DNA from: an uncultured Caldilinea sp.
Lineage (GTDB): Bacteria > Chloroflexota > Anaerolineae > Caldilineales > Caldilineaceae
Direction: 5' to 3'
DNA length: 64,000 bases
NCBI RefSeq assembly: GCF_937128415.1
Contig: NZ_CAKZMJ010000061.1
Span: forward strand, 1 to 64,000
A model generated the notes under the pieces. It ran no database searches. It was not told the DNA's origin and worked only from the letters and a program-made list of their open reading frames with translations. This document shows, in pieces, positions 48,387-57,715 of this stretch; positions within the stretch are counted from its first letter, which is position 1; every line of letters starts with the position of its first letter. The position numbers were made by a program, and so were the translations under genes.

Positions 48387-48818
48387 TTATTCTTCCCTCG
48401 TGTGCGTCACACCTGCGCGTCGAAACAGAGGGACGCCTTCGGCGTACACGACGCGAAAGAGCGGATGTCCTTCGCTTTCCATCTGAGCAGCTTCAGCGCG
48501 CGTATAGACCAGGATATCCGTTCCGAGACCGCAAAAATCTAGTTGATAGCGCAAGGGGCGCTCCAGAAAGGGCAATGGAGACCGGCTCACCAGCACCATC
48601 AAGTCCGCATCGCTGCCCGGCGTGGCGTCTCCGCGGGCCAGAGAGCCGAACAGCCAGACCTCCTCAATCTCCGGATAATTCTCCGCCATGCGTTGCACCG
48701 CCTTCTTCAGGCGCGTCCGCACCTCGTTGAGGTCGAGCGAGAAGATCTGCACAGAAGGTGAGAATCTTCGTCGTATGGGCGATTGCTCGTTCGGCGTCGG
48801 CTTGCGTGTAGTATTCAT
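48387..48818 (-). CDS. MNT-type nucleotidyltransferase antitoxin
   Basis: A minimal nucleotidyltransferase of 143 residues with the complete GSx10DxD motif (Gly58-Ser59, Asp70, Asp72). MNT proteins paired with HEPN proteins act as antitoxins that modify the partner with AMP. The ATG at 48818 is preceded by AAGGAG, but its first 50 codons overlap the 3' end of the HEPN gene in another frame. A GTG at 48752 would reduce the overlap to 89 bases. The core domain starts around LDLNEVRTRLKKAVQRM, so the extra N-terminus is not required by the fold. Confidence 0.82.
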   Translation of the reverse strand: MNTTRKPTPNEQSPIRRRFSPSVQIFSLDLNEVRTRLKKAVQRMAENYPEIEEVWLFGSLARGDATPGSDADLMVLVSRSPLPFLERPLRYQLDFCGLGTDILVYTRAEAAQMESEGHPLFRVVYAEGVPLFRRAGVTHTREE

Positions 48819-49122
48819 AAGGCGCTCCTTGCGGATGAGAATCGGGGTAGCGCGGTGGAATATAATGGCGATCAAGCTCTTTGGCCGCGTCGAGCAGCGC
48901 CGCGTCGGCCTGCCATGAAGCTGGAAGCTGCTGAAGCAGCGCCGCCACCGAGTGTCCCCAGGCGTTTTGATTCGCTTTTAGAAAAAGCGCCTTCACCGCT
49001 TTTTCAGCGCTCTGTTGCGCTGAAAAGCAAGCCCACTCATAGTCGCCGCTTTCCAGCGAACGTTTGGCATGGTTCAGGTCGCGTTGCGCCTGTCGCATCC
49101 AGTCTTGATAACGGGCCGGCAT
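48664..49122 (-). CDS. HEPN-domain toxin candidate
   Basis: A 152-residue HEPN-domain protein of the group that pairs with MNT nucleotidyltransferases. Helical signatures are WMRQAQRDLNHAKRSLESGDYEWACFSAQQSAEKAVKALFL and the RYPDSHP...YYTQADAERAIAHTTKIL segment. A classical Rx4-6H ribonuclease motif is not evident; the nearest is R-AIA-H (Rx3H) in the last helix. GGGAGA precedes the ATG at 49122. It is the first gene of the pair, and its tail of about 20 residues beyond the HEPN fold is encoded in the overlap with the MNT gene. Confidence 0.82.
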   Translation of the reverse strand: MPARYQDWMRQAQRDLNHAKRSLESGDYEWACFSAQQSAEKAVKALFLKANQNAWGHSVAALLQQLPASWQADAALLDAAKELDRHYIPPRYPDSHPQGAPYEYYTQADAERAIAHTTKILTFCADLLARPQRGADAPEEGGATHGGELSGD

Positions 49123-49169
49123 CGATCGGTCTCCCAAGCTCCGCCGCGAACACGGCGCTGACTGCAGCT

Positions 49170-49198
49170 ATTATAGGCCCGTATGATTGCAGAAACAA
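49170..49198 (-). promoter_or_regulatory. Promoter of the HEPN/MNT pair
   Basis: On the minus strand TTGTTT (49193-49198), a 17-base spacer and TATAAT (49170-49175) direct transcription from about 49163 into the HEPN gene, whose start is some 40 bases downstream. Confidence 0.65.
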
Positions 49199-49297
49199 AT
49201 TGCCTGTGGATTCGAACGGCGCGCCGGTGATTCTGCAATTGCACATGCCCGGCGTGTGCAAGATTGTAAGCGAAAAAATTCAGAAAATTTCGGGGAT

Positions 49298-50596
49298 TTA
49301 GAGCGAAGGGAATCCTTTTTCACCGGGAGGGTGGTCCGATCGGGCTATTAGGACGGCAAGGGCGTACAGCATCCAGGGCAGGAATGCGAGTCTGGTTCCC
49401 CATAGGGTGGCATCCAGTTGTCCGTGCACCAACATAGCGACTAAAGCGCCCAGCACCCCTCCCGCTAAGGTGCGAGATAGTCCTGTTTGGCGCCGCCAGG
49501 TGACGGTCAGCAGCGCGATTACAGTCATCTGAATAGCAAGCCAGGCGATCAGGCCCGGCAATCCCAAATCGACGCCAATCTGCAAGATCATGTTGTGGGC
49601 ATGGGGAATATCTACTGAAGGGGAGATCAAGAAATAAGGATACAGCAAGGGAATCACACGGTTAAAATGCCCAATGCCTACACCGGTGAAAGCAAAGTCC
49701 TGAATGGCATAGAGCGCTCGCGCCCAGATTTCCAGGCGTTCATCCAAACCGCCGATAGCGCCGCCTGCGCTGATCTGTTCAAGCACAACATCAGGGCTCA
49801 TCCACAAAAATGCCCCGACGACAGCCAGCGCCAGCGCTGGAGCTATCCACCACAGGCGCGGCCACCGCATACACACTACAACACCTAATGATGCGATCGC
49901 CGCCAGTTGAGCGCCCCGACTGCGTGTGAAAAGGATGATGGTTAGTAATAGTAACGTTAGAGTAGCCAACATTAAGCGCCAAAGCAGTTTTTGCCATTGT
50001 CGGCGCAAGGTAGACGACTGCGGGGCGATCAGCAAAGCTGCTGCCAGCGGCAGCACAACCACCAACGCACCGGCCAGGATATTCGGATTGATCGTTTCTC
50101 CGAATTGTGCTGTAATGGTTGCAGCGCGTCGCTGAAATGGGGCAAACCATGTCCATGTTCCCTGATCTATTACGATCAGAGGTCCGACGAGCGCCAGCAA
50201 GCCACCGAAAACCAGCAGCATCGATGCGAGCAGCCCAGGGTGTCTTCGGAAAAGCGGCCAGCGTACAGCGCCTGTATAGAACGCAACGCCGAGCAATAAA
50301 TATCCGGCGGCTTGCCAGGCGATGCTCTGCTCGACGGCGGCCCAAATATTGACTGGCAGCCAGAGGAGCAGCACAATCAGTGCAAGATTTAGGGGAGATG
50401 GCGGCAACATGCGCCGCTCAGCTAGAAAAGCAATCGGCCAGAACGCCAGCACCGCCAGCACCGCGACAAACAATTTGCCCTCCGGCAAGAGCCGATCAGG
50501 GAACAGGATGATCAGAAAAAGATTCGCCAGCCACAAAGGCTCGAGCCAGAGAAGAAGGCGCATATATTTGTGTAAGAGAACGAACTTATGCGTCAA
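49298..50596 (-). CDS. O-antigen ligase/polymerase-like membrane protein
   Basis: A multi-pass protein of 432 residues (about 11-12 helices) of the O-antigen ligase (Wzy/WaaL-like) superfamily. The large periplasmic loop contains [33 protein letters not shown] followed by [22 protein letters not shown]. The conserved R, G-x-G and H-N are family marks. It could polymerise or transfer the surface polysaccharide made by the cluster. Its start overlaps the stop of the upstream dehydratase gene by 4 bases, so it is the last gene of that transcript. A second polymerase-like gene (57716-59140) exists in the same cluster. Confidence 0.85.
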   Translation of the reverse strand: MTHKFVLLHKYMRLLLWLEPLWLANLFLIILFPDRLLPEGKLFVAVLAVLAFWPIAFLAERRMLPPSPLNLALIVLLLWLPVNIWAAVEQSIAWQAAGYLLLGVAFYTGAVRWPLFRRHPGLLASMLLVFGGLLALVGPLIVIDQGTWTWFAPFQRRAATITAQFGETINPNILAGALVVVLPLAAALLIAPQSSTLRRQWQKLLWRLMLATLTLLLLTIILFTRSRGAQLAAIASLGVVVCMRWPRLWWIAPALALAVVGAFLWMSPDVVLEQISAGGAIGGLDERLEIWARALYAIQDFAFTGVGIGHFNRVIPLLYPYFLISPSVDIPHAHNMILQIGVDLGLPGLIAWLAIQMTVIALLTVTWRRQTGLSRTLAGGVLGALVAMLVHGQLDATLWGTRLAFLPWMLYALAVLIARSDHPPGEKGFPSL

Positions 50597-52596
50597 GATG
50601 CAACACCCGGAGCCGGGGTGGCGGCAGAGCCGGAAGAGAAGGGTAATTTGTCATAGCTAGTGGCAAGGCGCTCTTCATGCGGGCCATACTCAGGGATTAA
50701 GTTTTTTAAGCAGCAAACGATAGCATCTCGGTCATTGAGCTGAACAGCTTGTTCTAGAGCTGCGAGCGTTTCATCCAGGCACTCCGGCACGAAATGACTG
50801 GCGTTGTTCGCAATAAAGACTTTCTCGTGGCGCGTGCGTTCATATTCTTCTCCGGGCACAAAAAGCTCCTCATAGAGCTTTTCACCTGGCCGTAGACCTG
50901 TATAAACGATTTCAATATCGCGCCCCACTTCCAACCCGGAGAGACGGATCAAGTCGGTTGCCATGTCAACGATTCGCACCGGCTCACCCATGTCCAGCAA
51001 AAACACCTCTCCGCCTTTTCCTAAAACCGCCGCCTGCAACACCAGTTGCACGGCTTCAGGAATGGTCATGAAATAACGCCGCATCTCAGGATGGGTCACC
51101 GTCACCGGGCCGCCGGCGGCGATCTGTTTGCGGAACGTCAACAGTACGCTGCCACGGCTGCCTAGCACGTTGCCGAAGCGCACGGCCATGTAGGCGCCAC
51201 TGGCATGAGATCCGAATTTGTGAACCACCAATTCAGCGGCGCGCTTGGACGCGCCCATAATACTGGTTGGGTTCACGGCCTTATCAGTCGAGATCATGAC
51301 AAAGCGTTGGACGCCTACGGCCTGCGCCGCCTCCACAACGTTGCGCGTGCCAAAGATGTTGTTGGTGATCGCTTCCACCGGATTGATTTCCATTAAAGGC
51401 ACATGTTTATGTGCGGCGGCATGAAAGACAATTTCCGGACGATGCTTCTGGAACAAGGTCATCATTCGCTCACGAAAGCGAATGTCAGCAATTACCGGCG
51501 TAATAACAATTTCACCTTTAACTGTACGTTGGTTTTCTATGAGCAGTTCGTTATAAATCTCAAAAATGGAATTCTCACCATGTCCCACCAAGATGAGTTC
51601 GGCGGGACGGCAACGAAGAATTTGACGACAGAGCTCGCTCCCAATCGATCCGCCGGCGCCGGTGACCAGGACGCGTTTGTTACGTAACAATCCGGCGACT
51701 GCCGCCGTATCGGTGCGAATTGGTTCGCGTCGCAGTAAATCTTCGATGCTTACTTCTCGAATCTGAGAGAGCCGCACAGTGCCATCGATTAGTTCGTATA
51801 ATCCAGGAACTGTGCGCGGCTGAATGCCGGCTTTTTCGCAGATGCGCACAATTTGACGTATCTCAGAGCCGGATGCAGTCGGCATCGCAATGATGACTTG
51901 GTCGATATTATGCCGTTTCACCAATTCAGGGATCGCCTGACGGTCGCCCAACACCGGCACACCGTTCAAGCTCAGGCGACGTTTGGCTGGATCGTCGTCC
52001 ACAAATCCGACGACATGAAGGCCCAGCATGCGGTTGTTTTGGATTTCACGAAGCACCATGGCGCCGGCGTCGCCCGCTCCTACGATCAGCACCTGACTGG
52101 GGTTTTGAATGAATGCGCGCCACCTGAGCAGTTCATGAGGACGATAGCGCTCCTGGATGAGACGAAGAAGGAAACGGCTGCCCGCCAGAGCGCCCAGGCT
52201 AAGAATGCTTTCGAGCAGCCAGATGGAGCGCGATGGCATATGTGGGATTCCCAACATCGGCAGCGCGCCAAAATTGAGCGCAAAAATTAGGAAGGAGCTG
52301 ACTGTAGCCGCCAGCATGATCATCTTCATCTCGACGATGCTTGCATAGCGCCACATGCGATTATATAGATGAAAACTGTAATAGATAGGGAGGCGCACCA
52401 GGGGCGCCAGCAAGAAATATATCCAGTTTTGCTTAAGGTACGGCCAGACGCTTATCAACGCTTCGTAACGAATGACGAAGGCACAAACGCCGGCCAACAA
52501 GATGAAGGCGAGATCGATCGCCATCAAATAGCGAACGCGCAGTCCGGTTAAAGCTGGAGTGGAGGATTTTTGAACATGGTCGGACTTCATGAGCAC
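50593..52596 (-). CDS. Membrane NDP-sugar 4,6-dehydratase (CapD/PglF/WbpM type)
   Basis: A 667-residue inner-membrane enzyme. Four N-terminal helices (to about residue 145) precede a first Rossmann-like CoA-binding domain (VGAGDAG at 172-178). The catalytic extended SDR domain follows, with the NAD motif TGAGGSIG at 312-319, [11 protein letters not shown] and [19 protein letters not shown]. Family members convert UDP-GlcNAc to the 4-keto-6-deoxy sugar, the first step toward bacillosamine, FucNAc or QuiNAc derivatives. The two DegT aminotransferases of the cluster could act on its product. ATGs at 52596 and 52590 are possible. Confidence 0.93.
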   Translation of the reverse strand: MLMKSDHVQKSSTPALTGLRVRYLMAIDLAFILLAGVCAFVIRYEALISVWPYLKQNWIYFLLAPLVRLPIYYSFHLYNRMWRYASIVEMKMIMLAATVSSFLIFALNFGALPMLGIPHMPSRSIWLLESILSLGALAGSRFLLRLIQERYRPHELLRWRAFIQNPSQVLIVGAGDAGAMVLREIQNNRMLGLHVVGFVDDDPAKRRLSLNGVPVLGDRQAIPELVKRHNIDQVIIAMPTASGSEIRQIVRICEKAGIQPRTVPGLYELIDGTVRLSQIREVSIEDLLRREPIRTDTAAVAGLLRNKRVLVTGAGGSIGSELCRQILRCRPAELILVGHGENSIFEIYNELLIENQRTVKGEIVITPVIADIRFRERMMTLFQKHRPEIVFHAAAHKHVPLMEINPVEAITNNIFGTRNVVEAAQAVGVQRFVMISTDKAVNPTSIMGASKRAAELVVHKFGSHASGAYMAVRFGNVLGSRGSVLLTFRKQIAAGGPVTVTHPEMRRYFMTIPEAVQLVLQAAVLGKGGEVFLLDMGEPVRIVDMATDLIRLSGLEVGRDIEIVYTGLRPGEKLYEELFVPGEEYERTRHEKVFIANNASHFVPECLDETLAALEQAVQLNDRDAIVCCLKNLIPEYGPHEERLATSYDKLPFSSGSAATPAPGVAS

Positions 52597-52691
52597 TCCG
52601 CATTGCGGCGTTAAGATTGTAAGCGTTGCTGACGCTGCTAGATTAAGGATATGCTTAGATGCATATAAGCAGGCATCTTTGCAATATAGAG

Positions 52692-52721
52692 ATTATACCG
52701 TTGCTGTATAAGCATGAAGAA
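52692..52721 (-). promoter_or_regulatory. Possible promoter of the dehydratase-ligase unit
   Basis: On the minus strand TATAAT (52692-52697) is preceded by a weak TTCTTC at 18 bases. It would start transcription about 90 bases before the dehydratase gene. Confidence 0.35.
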
Positions 52722-52835
52722 TTGCAGAGAGGAGCGATTATAGGAATGGGAATAGCACGATCTTGGGCTTCTGGAAAACATGAAAAGAGCTTCATGGATT
52801 CAACGTCCTGAAGCCCCATTCTGTTTCAATTTAGA

Positions 52836-52947
52836 GGCTGTTGAAAAAGAAAAGACCTTCCAGCAAAGTGAAAATAATCTCGCCGATCATCAAAAAGGTT
52901 GTGCTGTTGATGAAGATTTCTTATGGAAGAGGTTTTTCAACAAGCTT
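52836..52947. mobile_element. Small IS-like remnant or MITE
   Basis: Within the 464-base gene-free stretch 52597-53060, GGCTGTTGAAAAA (52836-52848) faces TTTTTCAACAAGCTT (52933-52947). The inner ten bases TGTTGAAAAA are a perfect inverted repeat. Termini of this sequence type are common in several transposase families. The 112-base interior has no coding capacity. It may be a miniature inverted-repeat element or the ruins of an IS. The remainder of the stretch is AT-rich without recognisable features. Confidence 0.4.
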
Positions 52948-53060
52948 GGATAATTAGCAGATTATCTTGATAAACTTGTAGGTGCAAGCCTGAGTCTGCT
53001 TTCCCTGAGAGGCCCAGTGCGCTGCACTACACTGTTGTTAAGATTTGCATCTACAACAAT

Positions 53061-53714
53061 TTATTTTGTCAGAGATAAGATAGTGCGAAGAATCAATTGT
53101 ATGTCGGTGTATAGAGTGCGTTGCGCCATATAAGCCAAATCGATTGCGAGTTTGGCAGGCATGATTTTTTCTCGGTAAGTTGTCTCCCAATCAGGACCTT
53201 CAAGCAACTTTTCTTCATGTCGAAAAGCGAGTGAAGCCGCGCTGGTGATCCCAGGTCGATACGCTAAGATTTGTCTTTGTTCGGCAGTATACAAAGCAAC
53301 ATAACGAGGGTCTTCAGGACGAGGCCCCACCAAGCTCATCTCTCCGCGGAGGACATTAATTAATTGAGGGAGTTCATCTATTTTCGTGCGTCGCAACCAC
53401 CGTCCTGCCCGGGTCACGCGAGCATCGCCAAAGACGGTGATGCCTGGGCCGGAACGATCGGCATTGACGACCATGCTGCGGAATTTGAGGAGCTTGAAAT
53501 GTTTGCCGCCGCGACCAACGCGAGCCGCTCGATACAAAATTGGCCCTGGCGAATCCAGTTTCACCCATATCGATACGGCTAGAAGTAGTGGCGAGAGCGC
53601 CACTAACCCAATCCCTGCAATGATAATATCCAAAAAGCGTTGCCATCGATCATCGACGATGTTGGGCGACGATGGTGTGGACTGCGGTGATGACATCGTT
53701 GACATCTTCGTCAC
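53061..53714 (-). CDS. Initiating sugar-phosphate transferase (WcaJ/PglC-like)
   Basis: A 217-residue bacterial sugar transferase that moves a sugar phosphate from an NDP-sugar onto undecaprenyl phosphate, the first committed step of polysaccharide assembly. A short N-terminal segment, one membrane anchor (FLDIIIAGIGLVALSPLLLAVSIWV) and the catalytic domain (DSPGPILYRAARVGRGGKHFKLLKFRSM, RRTKIDELPQLINVLRGEMSLVGPRPED) match the short PglC-like form. The start is uncertain: GTG at 53714 or ATGs at 53705 and 53696. All overlap the 3' end of the upstream aminotransferase gene. Confidence 0.92.
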   Translation of the reverse strand: MTKMSTMSSPQSTPSSPNIVDDRWQRFLDIIIAGIGLVALSPLLLAVSIWVKLDSPGPILYRAARVGRGGKHFKLLKFRSMVVNADRSGPGITVFGDARVTRAGRWLRRTKIDELPQLINVLRGEMSLVGPRPEDPRYVALYTAEQRQILAYRPGITSAASLAFRHEEKLLEGPDWETTYREKIMPAKLAIDLAYMAQRTLYTDIQLILRTILSLTK

Positions 53715-54882
53715 TCATTTTGCTGTAAATTGGCAAAGACACCTCTCGGAGGTACTGCTGATAGGCAATAGGAAAATCCTGTGGCTGATATTTGTACACT
53801 TCTCGATAGTAAGGATGCAGGTGCAAAGGAATGAAATGCACACTTGCACCGATATTGTGGGCTTTGAGCAACTCGATGAACCGGCCTCGATCTATTGTTA
53901 ATTGCTCTAAATTGAGGCGCAGCATGTACAAATGCCAGGCGTGGCTCTGGTGCTTACTCTCCTGCGAGTTGGACTCTTGAGATTCTGATTCAGAACAGTA
54001 TGAATCAGGATCAAGAGGGATTTGCACTTCTGACAGATCAGAAAATGCATCGTGATACATTTGGGCGATGACGCGCCGCCTGGAAGCCATGCGCTCAGCT
54101 TTGGTTAACTGCGCTAATCCGATTGCTGCGGCTATATCGGTCATGTTGTATTTATAACCAGGGGCGATGATCTCATAATACCATGACCCTTCGGCTGTAT
54201 AACGCTTCCAAGCATCTCGGCTAATTCCATGTAAAGCCATGATCCGACAACGCTCAGCGATTTGATCGTCGTCCGTCACAATCATGCCGCCTTCGCCTGT
54301 AGTGATGGTCTTGGTGGCATAAAAGGAAAAGCAGACGGCGTGTTGAATGCCGGGTAACGCTTGGCCGATCATGCGTCCTTTATAGTGAGTCGGAAAGGCA
54401 TGGGCAGCGTCTTCAATGATGGCTAACTGATGGCGAGAAGCAATTTCCCTAATCTCATCTAAACGCGCAGCGAGCCCGGCAATGTGAACAGGAATGATTG
54501 CCCTTGTGCGAGGAGTGATCGCTGCTTCAATGCGTTCAGGATCAATGTTGAAATCTTCTGCACAGATATCCACCAGCACCGGTTTTGCATCAAAATATCG
54601 AATGACCTCCGCAGTGGCAGCAAAAGTGTAGGGGGTTGTAATTACTTCGTCTCCGCGCTGCAAACCAATGGCTTCTAGTGCAAGATGCATGGCTGCCGTG
54701 CAGGAATTCACTGCAACGGCATGTTTGGCACCGACGAACGCAGCAAATTCACGCTCAAAACGCCGCACTAGAGGTCCTGTGGTGATCCACCCTGAATCCA
54801 GCGTCTGTCGAACGAGATCGTGTTCATTCTGGTCAATATCTGGCAAGGCAAATGGAAGAAAAACGGATCGCGTCATAAGCAT
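53650..54882 (-). CDS. DegT/DnrJ/EryC1 sugar aminotransferase with Ser/Glu/Gln insertion
   Basis: A PLP-dependent NDP-sugar aminotransferase of 410 residues. The PLP lysine is Lys191 in SFYATKTITTGEGG, with NSCTAAMHLALEA and ITTPYTFAATAEV in the N-terminal half and IIEDAAHAFPTHYKG before the lysine. It probably aminates the 4-keto sugar made by the membrane dehydratase. A low-complexity insert, YCSESESQESNSQESKHQ (residues 295-312), sits between domains and comes from short DNA repeats of GATTCTGATTCAGA type. The start may be 54882 or 54876. Confidence 0.92.
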   Translation of the reverse strand: MLMTRSVFLPFALPDIDQNEHDLVRQTLDSGWITTGPLVRRFEREFAAFVGAKHAVAVNSCTAAMHLALEAIGLQRGDEVITTPYTFAATAEVIRYFDAKPVLVDICAEDFNIDPERIEAAITPRTRAIIPVHIAGLAARLDEIREIASRHQLAIIEDAAHAFPTHYKGRMIGQALPGIQHAVCFSFYATKTITTGEGGMIVTDDDQIAERCRIMALHGISRDAWKRYTAEGSWYYEIIAPGYKYNMTDIAAAIGLAQLTKAERMASRRRVIAQMYHDAFSDLSEVQIPLDPDSYCSESESQESNSQESKHQSHAWHLYMLRLNLEQLTIDRGRFIELLKAHNIGASVHFIPLHLHPYYREVYKYQPQDFPIAYQQYLREVSLPIYSKMSDEDVNDVITAVHTIVAQHRR

Positions 54883-54884
54883 GT

Positions 54885-55628
54885 TTACAGTTCGCCATCG
54901 TTAGGTTTGGTCATCAGGCCAATATAGTGAGTACGTAGAAGGGTGAGATTTGCTAAAAGTGGATAAAGTATATCGGTTAACCCGCCCAGCTTTCTTGCAA
55001 GAGGAGGAAGCAGAGTGATCGGAATCAGCTGCATCCGATAGCCTGGGAAAAGATGTAAAAGCTGTTTGCGTCCCATGGGCAGGGTATTGGGGTTCTTGGG
55101 ATTGCGATAACGAAAGTCATACCAGATGACGGCGCCGCCGGGCTTCAGCACACGATTCGCTTCTTGGGCAACGTTCATGCGCATCCTTGCATCTAAAATT
55201 GAGCTGAACACAGTGAAAAAGATAACTAGGTCAAAGGAAGAATCTTTATAAGGCAAATATTCTGCATTTCCCTGCATCCAATGAAAAAAAGAAGGATATC
55301 TTTGTTTTGCAGAAAGGATTCGACTTTCCAGCAACTCGATTCCAAACAAATGATTCGGTTGTGCACCCCATTTTAAGAATTCGGCAAGCACGTCTCCATT
55401 TCCACACCCAATGTCAAGAATATGAAAGGGCGTGAGGGGTAAAAGGTGCGCTTGTTTCAGCAGGGTCTGTAAAGCCAGCGTACGTTCAGCGACGATTTTC
55501 CGATTGCCAGGGTTGTTGGCCGACCACAATTTCTGGGCAAAATTCGCTTCCTGATAGTGTTGATAAGTGCGCCGAATACGCTCAATTTCGGGCGATGTCT
55601 CGAACGATTTTTCCGACACAAGCTGCAT
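54885..55628 (-). CDS. Class I SAM-dependent methyltransferase
   Basis: A 247-residue methyltransferase with motif I LDIGCGNGD at residues 71-79, GIELLES as motif II and the FDLVIFFTVFSSILD and VLKPGGAVIWYDFRYRNP motifs. The C-terminal 50 residues are hydrophobic and may contact the membrane. Placed between a glycosyltransferase and an aminotransferase gene, it could methylate a sugar of the repeat unit; the acceptor is unknown. It begins 16 bases after the GT2 stop and ends 2 bases before the aminotransferase start, so it belongs to the same operon. Confidence 0.9.
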   Translation of the reverse strand: MQLVSEKSFETSPEIERIRRTYQHYQEANFAQKLWSANNPGNRKIVAERTLALQTLLKQAHLLPLTPFHILDIGCGNGDVLAEFLKWGAQPNHLFGIELLESRILSAKQRYPSFFHWMQGNAEYLPYKDSSFDLVIFFTVFSSILDARMRMNVAQEANRVLKPGGAVIWYDFRYRNPKNPNTLPMGRKQLLHLFPGYRMQLIPITLLPPLARKLGGLTDILYPLLANLTLLRTHYIGLMTKPNDGEL

Positions 55629-55644
55629 GCCTCCCGACCATGAT

Positions 55645-56664
55645 TCAAGGCGATTTTACACCCCATAAAGAGCGCCACTTCCAAAGACCATAGAGAAATC
55701 CAAGCCCATAGGCGAAGTGGAGCGTGGCAAAAATAATGGGTAGATAGGGTAGTAAATGTTTATGATTGCGTCCCACATACAAAGCGGCGAGACTATTCGC
55801 CATTGTGTATGCCGCCACCGGCGTCAACCATATTTTTCGATGAGATAACAAATACATTGCTATCCCGCCGAGGCATGTGATCACAAAGATTCCCGGCGCT
55901 AAATGGCGGTGCGCCGGAATCGCATTGCGTTTTTGAATCACTCGGACTTTGTACATTCCGTAATTGAAATATTGTTTCCACAAACTTTTCACGGACGAAC
56001 GACTGTAATACACCGAATGAACTGAGGGGTCTAGCCATATTTTGCCGCCGTTCTGCACCAGGCGAAAGTTGAACTCGTCATCCTGGTTGCGAATTAGCTC
56101 CTCATCTAGTACGCCAATTTTATCGAACACAGAACGACGATACGCGCCGAAAGCGACGGTGTCAACAAATCCGGGTTTGACATTTTTCATACGAAAAGCT
56201 GCGCCGCCAACGCCAAACCAGGAGCTCTGTGCGAGCGCTATGGCTTGAGCAACCGTCGTTTTTCCTATCGTCTCGATCGGGCCGCCTACGCAGTCGGCCC
56301 CGGTTTGCTCGAGCAGCTCAACGCACCGAGAAACATAATCGGGGGCGAATTTTGCGTGTCCGCCGGCAACGATGATGACATCCCCTTTGGCTTTCTGCAA
56401 GGCAAGGTTGAACCCTGCCGGCATGCTACGCTTGGGATTTTCAATTAAATGAATGCACAGAGAAGACTGCGAAGCTGCAATTCGAGCAATCTGCTCAGCC
56501 GTGTTGTCTGTCGATTGACCATCCGCCACTAAAATTTCCATTCGCTCATGAGGGTAGTCCTGCTCTAATAGAGCGCACAACGCCTCATGAATAAATGGAC
56601 CCTCATTGCGTACAGGAAGAATGACCGAGACAAAAGGTGAAGTATGACCGGACATGAAAGTCAT
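55645..56664 (-). CDS. Family 2 glycosyltransferase
   Basis: A 339-residue GT-A fold glycosyltransferase. The nucleotide-sugar site is VSVILPVRNEGPFIHEAL, VADGQSTDNTAE is the DG-S pair, and the acidic motif region is VIIVAGGHAKFAPDYV, where the usual DxD is replaced by AGGH. The catalytic base region is NQDDEFNFRLVQNGGKIW. Two or three C-terminal membrane helices follow. This arrangement resembles ExoA-type succinoglycan transferases, in which the DxD is also altered. Its start overlaps the upstream GT4 stop by 4 bases. Confidence 0.9.
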   Translation of the reverse strand: MTFMSGHTSPFVSVILPVRNEGPFIHEALCALLEQDYPHERMEILVADGQSTDNTAEQIARIAASQSSLCIHLIENPKRSMPAGFNLALQKAKGDVIIVAGGHAKFAPDYVSRCVELLEQTGADCVGGPIETIGKTTVAQAIALAQSSWFGVGGAAFRMKNVKPGFVDTVAFGAYRRSVFDKIGVLDEELIRNQDDEFNFRLVQNGGKIWLDPSVHSVYYSRSSVKSLWKQYFNYGMYKVRVIQKRNAIPAHRHLAPGIFVITCLGGIAMYLLSHRKIWLTPVAAYTMANSLAALYVGRNHKHLLPYLPIIFATLHFAYGLGFLYGLWKWRSLWGVKSP

Positions 56665-57668
56665 TTTCCGATTTCTTCTAGAGTTTTAAGAAGGAGGCGC
56701 GCTCTCTCCTCCAGTGGGAAAACCGTCGCAATGCGTTGCGAGGCCCGCTGACGAGCTTGCACGTCGGCGGACAGGGCGCTTCGAATCGCCTCTGCAATCT
56801 GTGGCAAATCGCCGTAGGGAACAACATAACCGGCGTCCCCAACCACCTCCGGCAAGGCGCCGCGATTGACCACCACCGGAACGCATCCGGCCAGCATTGC
56901 CTCCGCCAATGACATGCAGAACGATTCGTAATAGGACAATTGAACATAGACGCTCACCGTCTGCATAAATCGACGCAAATCATCATAGTTCATTGGACCA
57001 GGAATGAGTACGTTCGGAGGCGCAATCTCTCGGAGCCGACGGATTGCTTCGTCTTCCTGATAAGGTCCGATGATCCAGAAAATACAATCGGGGAATAGCG
57101 TTGCCAGTCGAGTAAAGTGCAGCACCCCCTTGCGTTCTAACGTTAGCTTATTGATGCCGCTTACGGTCAGTATAAAGCGTTGACGCAGTGCACTATCGAT
57201 AGGAATTGCTTTCTCTGCGAGAGCCACGCCATGTGGAATGACGCGCACCTTCTGTGGATTTACGCCTGCGTTAGCGATTGCCTCGCGACCAGCGAACTGG
57301 GACACCGGAAGCACCTGATCGGCCAGGCGAAAGACCCACCGGCCGATCCAGCGACGCGGGCCTGGGCGCATGTTCCCATAGTTGATTTCAGATTCGTTGG
57401 CCACATCATAACCACTGGAAACGACGATGCATGGCTTGTTGAGCCATTTGGCCACTAAAAAAGGCAAGAGTGCATGAAATGCTCCAAACCAGGCAAAGAC
57501 CAAGTCGCACCAGAACACCCCTCGAATCGCTGCCACTGTCGCAAGAAACAGTTGCCAGAGGGTTGCATGGCGTACATACAACTCTCGGACAACATGCTGG
57601 CTGCTCAAAATCTCTTGGTCGATGCGAGTAAAAGTCGCCGGATGGTTATGAACGAAAAGAATTTTCAT
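56661..57668 (-). CDS. Family 4-type glycosyltransferase
   Basis: A GT-B fold glycosyltransferase of 335 residues. The N-terminal acceptor domain starts MKILFVHNHPATFTRIDQEIL. The C-terminal donor domain holds RFILTVSGINKLTLERKGVL, the YVQLSYYESFCMSLAEAMLAGCVPVVVNRGALPEVVG pattern with the E-x7-E motif, and YGDLPQIAEAI. It adds one sugar of the repeat unit; donor and linkage cannot be read. Translation is coupled to the downstream GT2 gene through ATGA. Confidence 0.92.
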   Translation of the reverse strand: MKILFVHNHPATFTRIDQEILSSQHVVRELYVRHATLWQLFLATVAAIRGVFWCDLVFAWFGAFHALLPFLVAKWLNKPCIVVSSGYDVANESEINYGNMRPGPRRWIGRWVFRLADQVLPVSQFAGREAIANAGVNPQKVRVIPHGVALAEKAIPIDSALRQRFILTVSGINKLTLERKGVLHFTRLATLFPDCIFWIIGPYQEDEAIRRLREIAPPNVLIPGPMNYDDLRRFMQTVSVYVQLSYYESFCMSLAEAMLAGCVPVVVNRGALPEVVGDAGYVVPYGDLPQIAEAIRSALSADVQARQRASQRIATVFPLEERARLLLKTLEEIGK

Positions 57669-57715
57669 TTTGAATTTGTGAATCGCTGGTGATTTGAAGG
57701 AATAGAGAAAACTAT

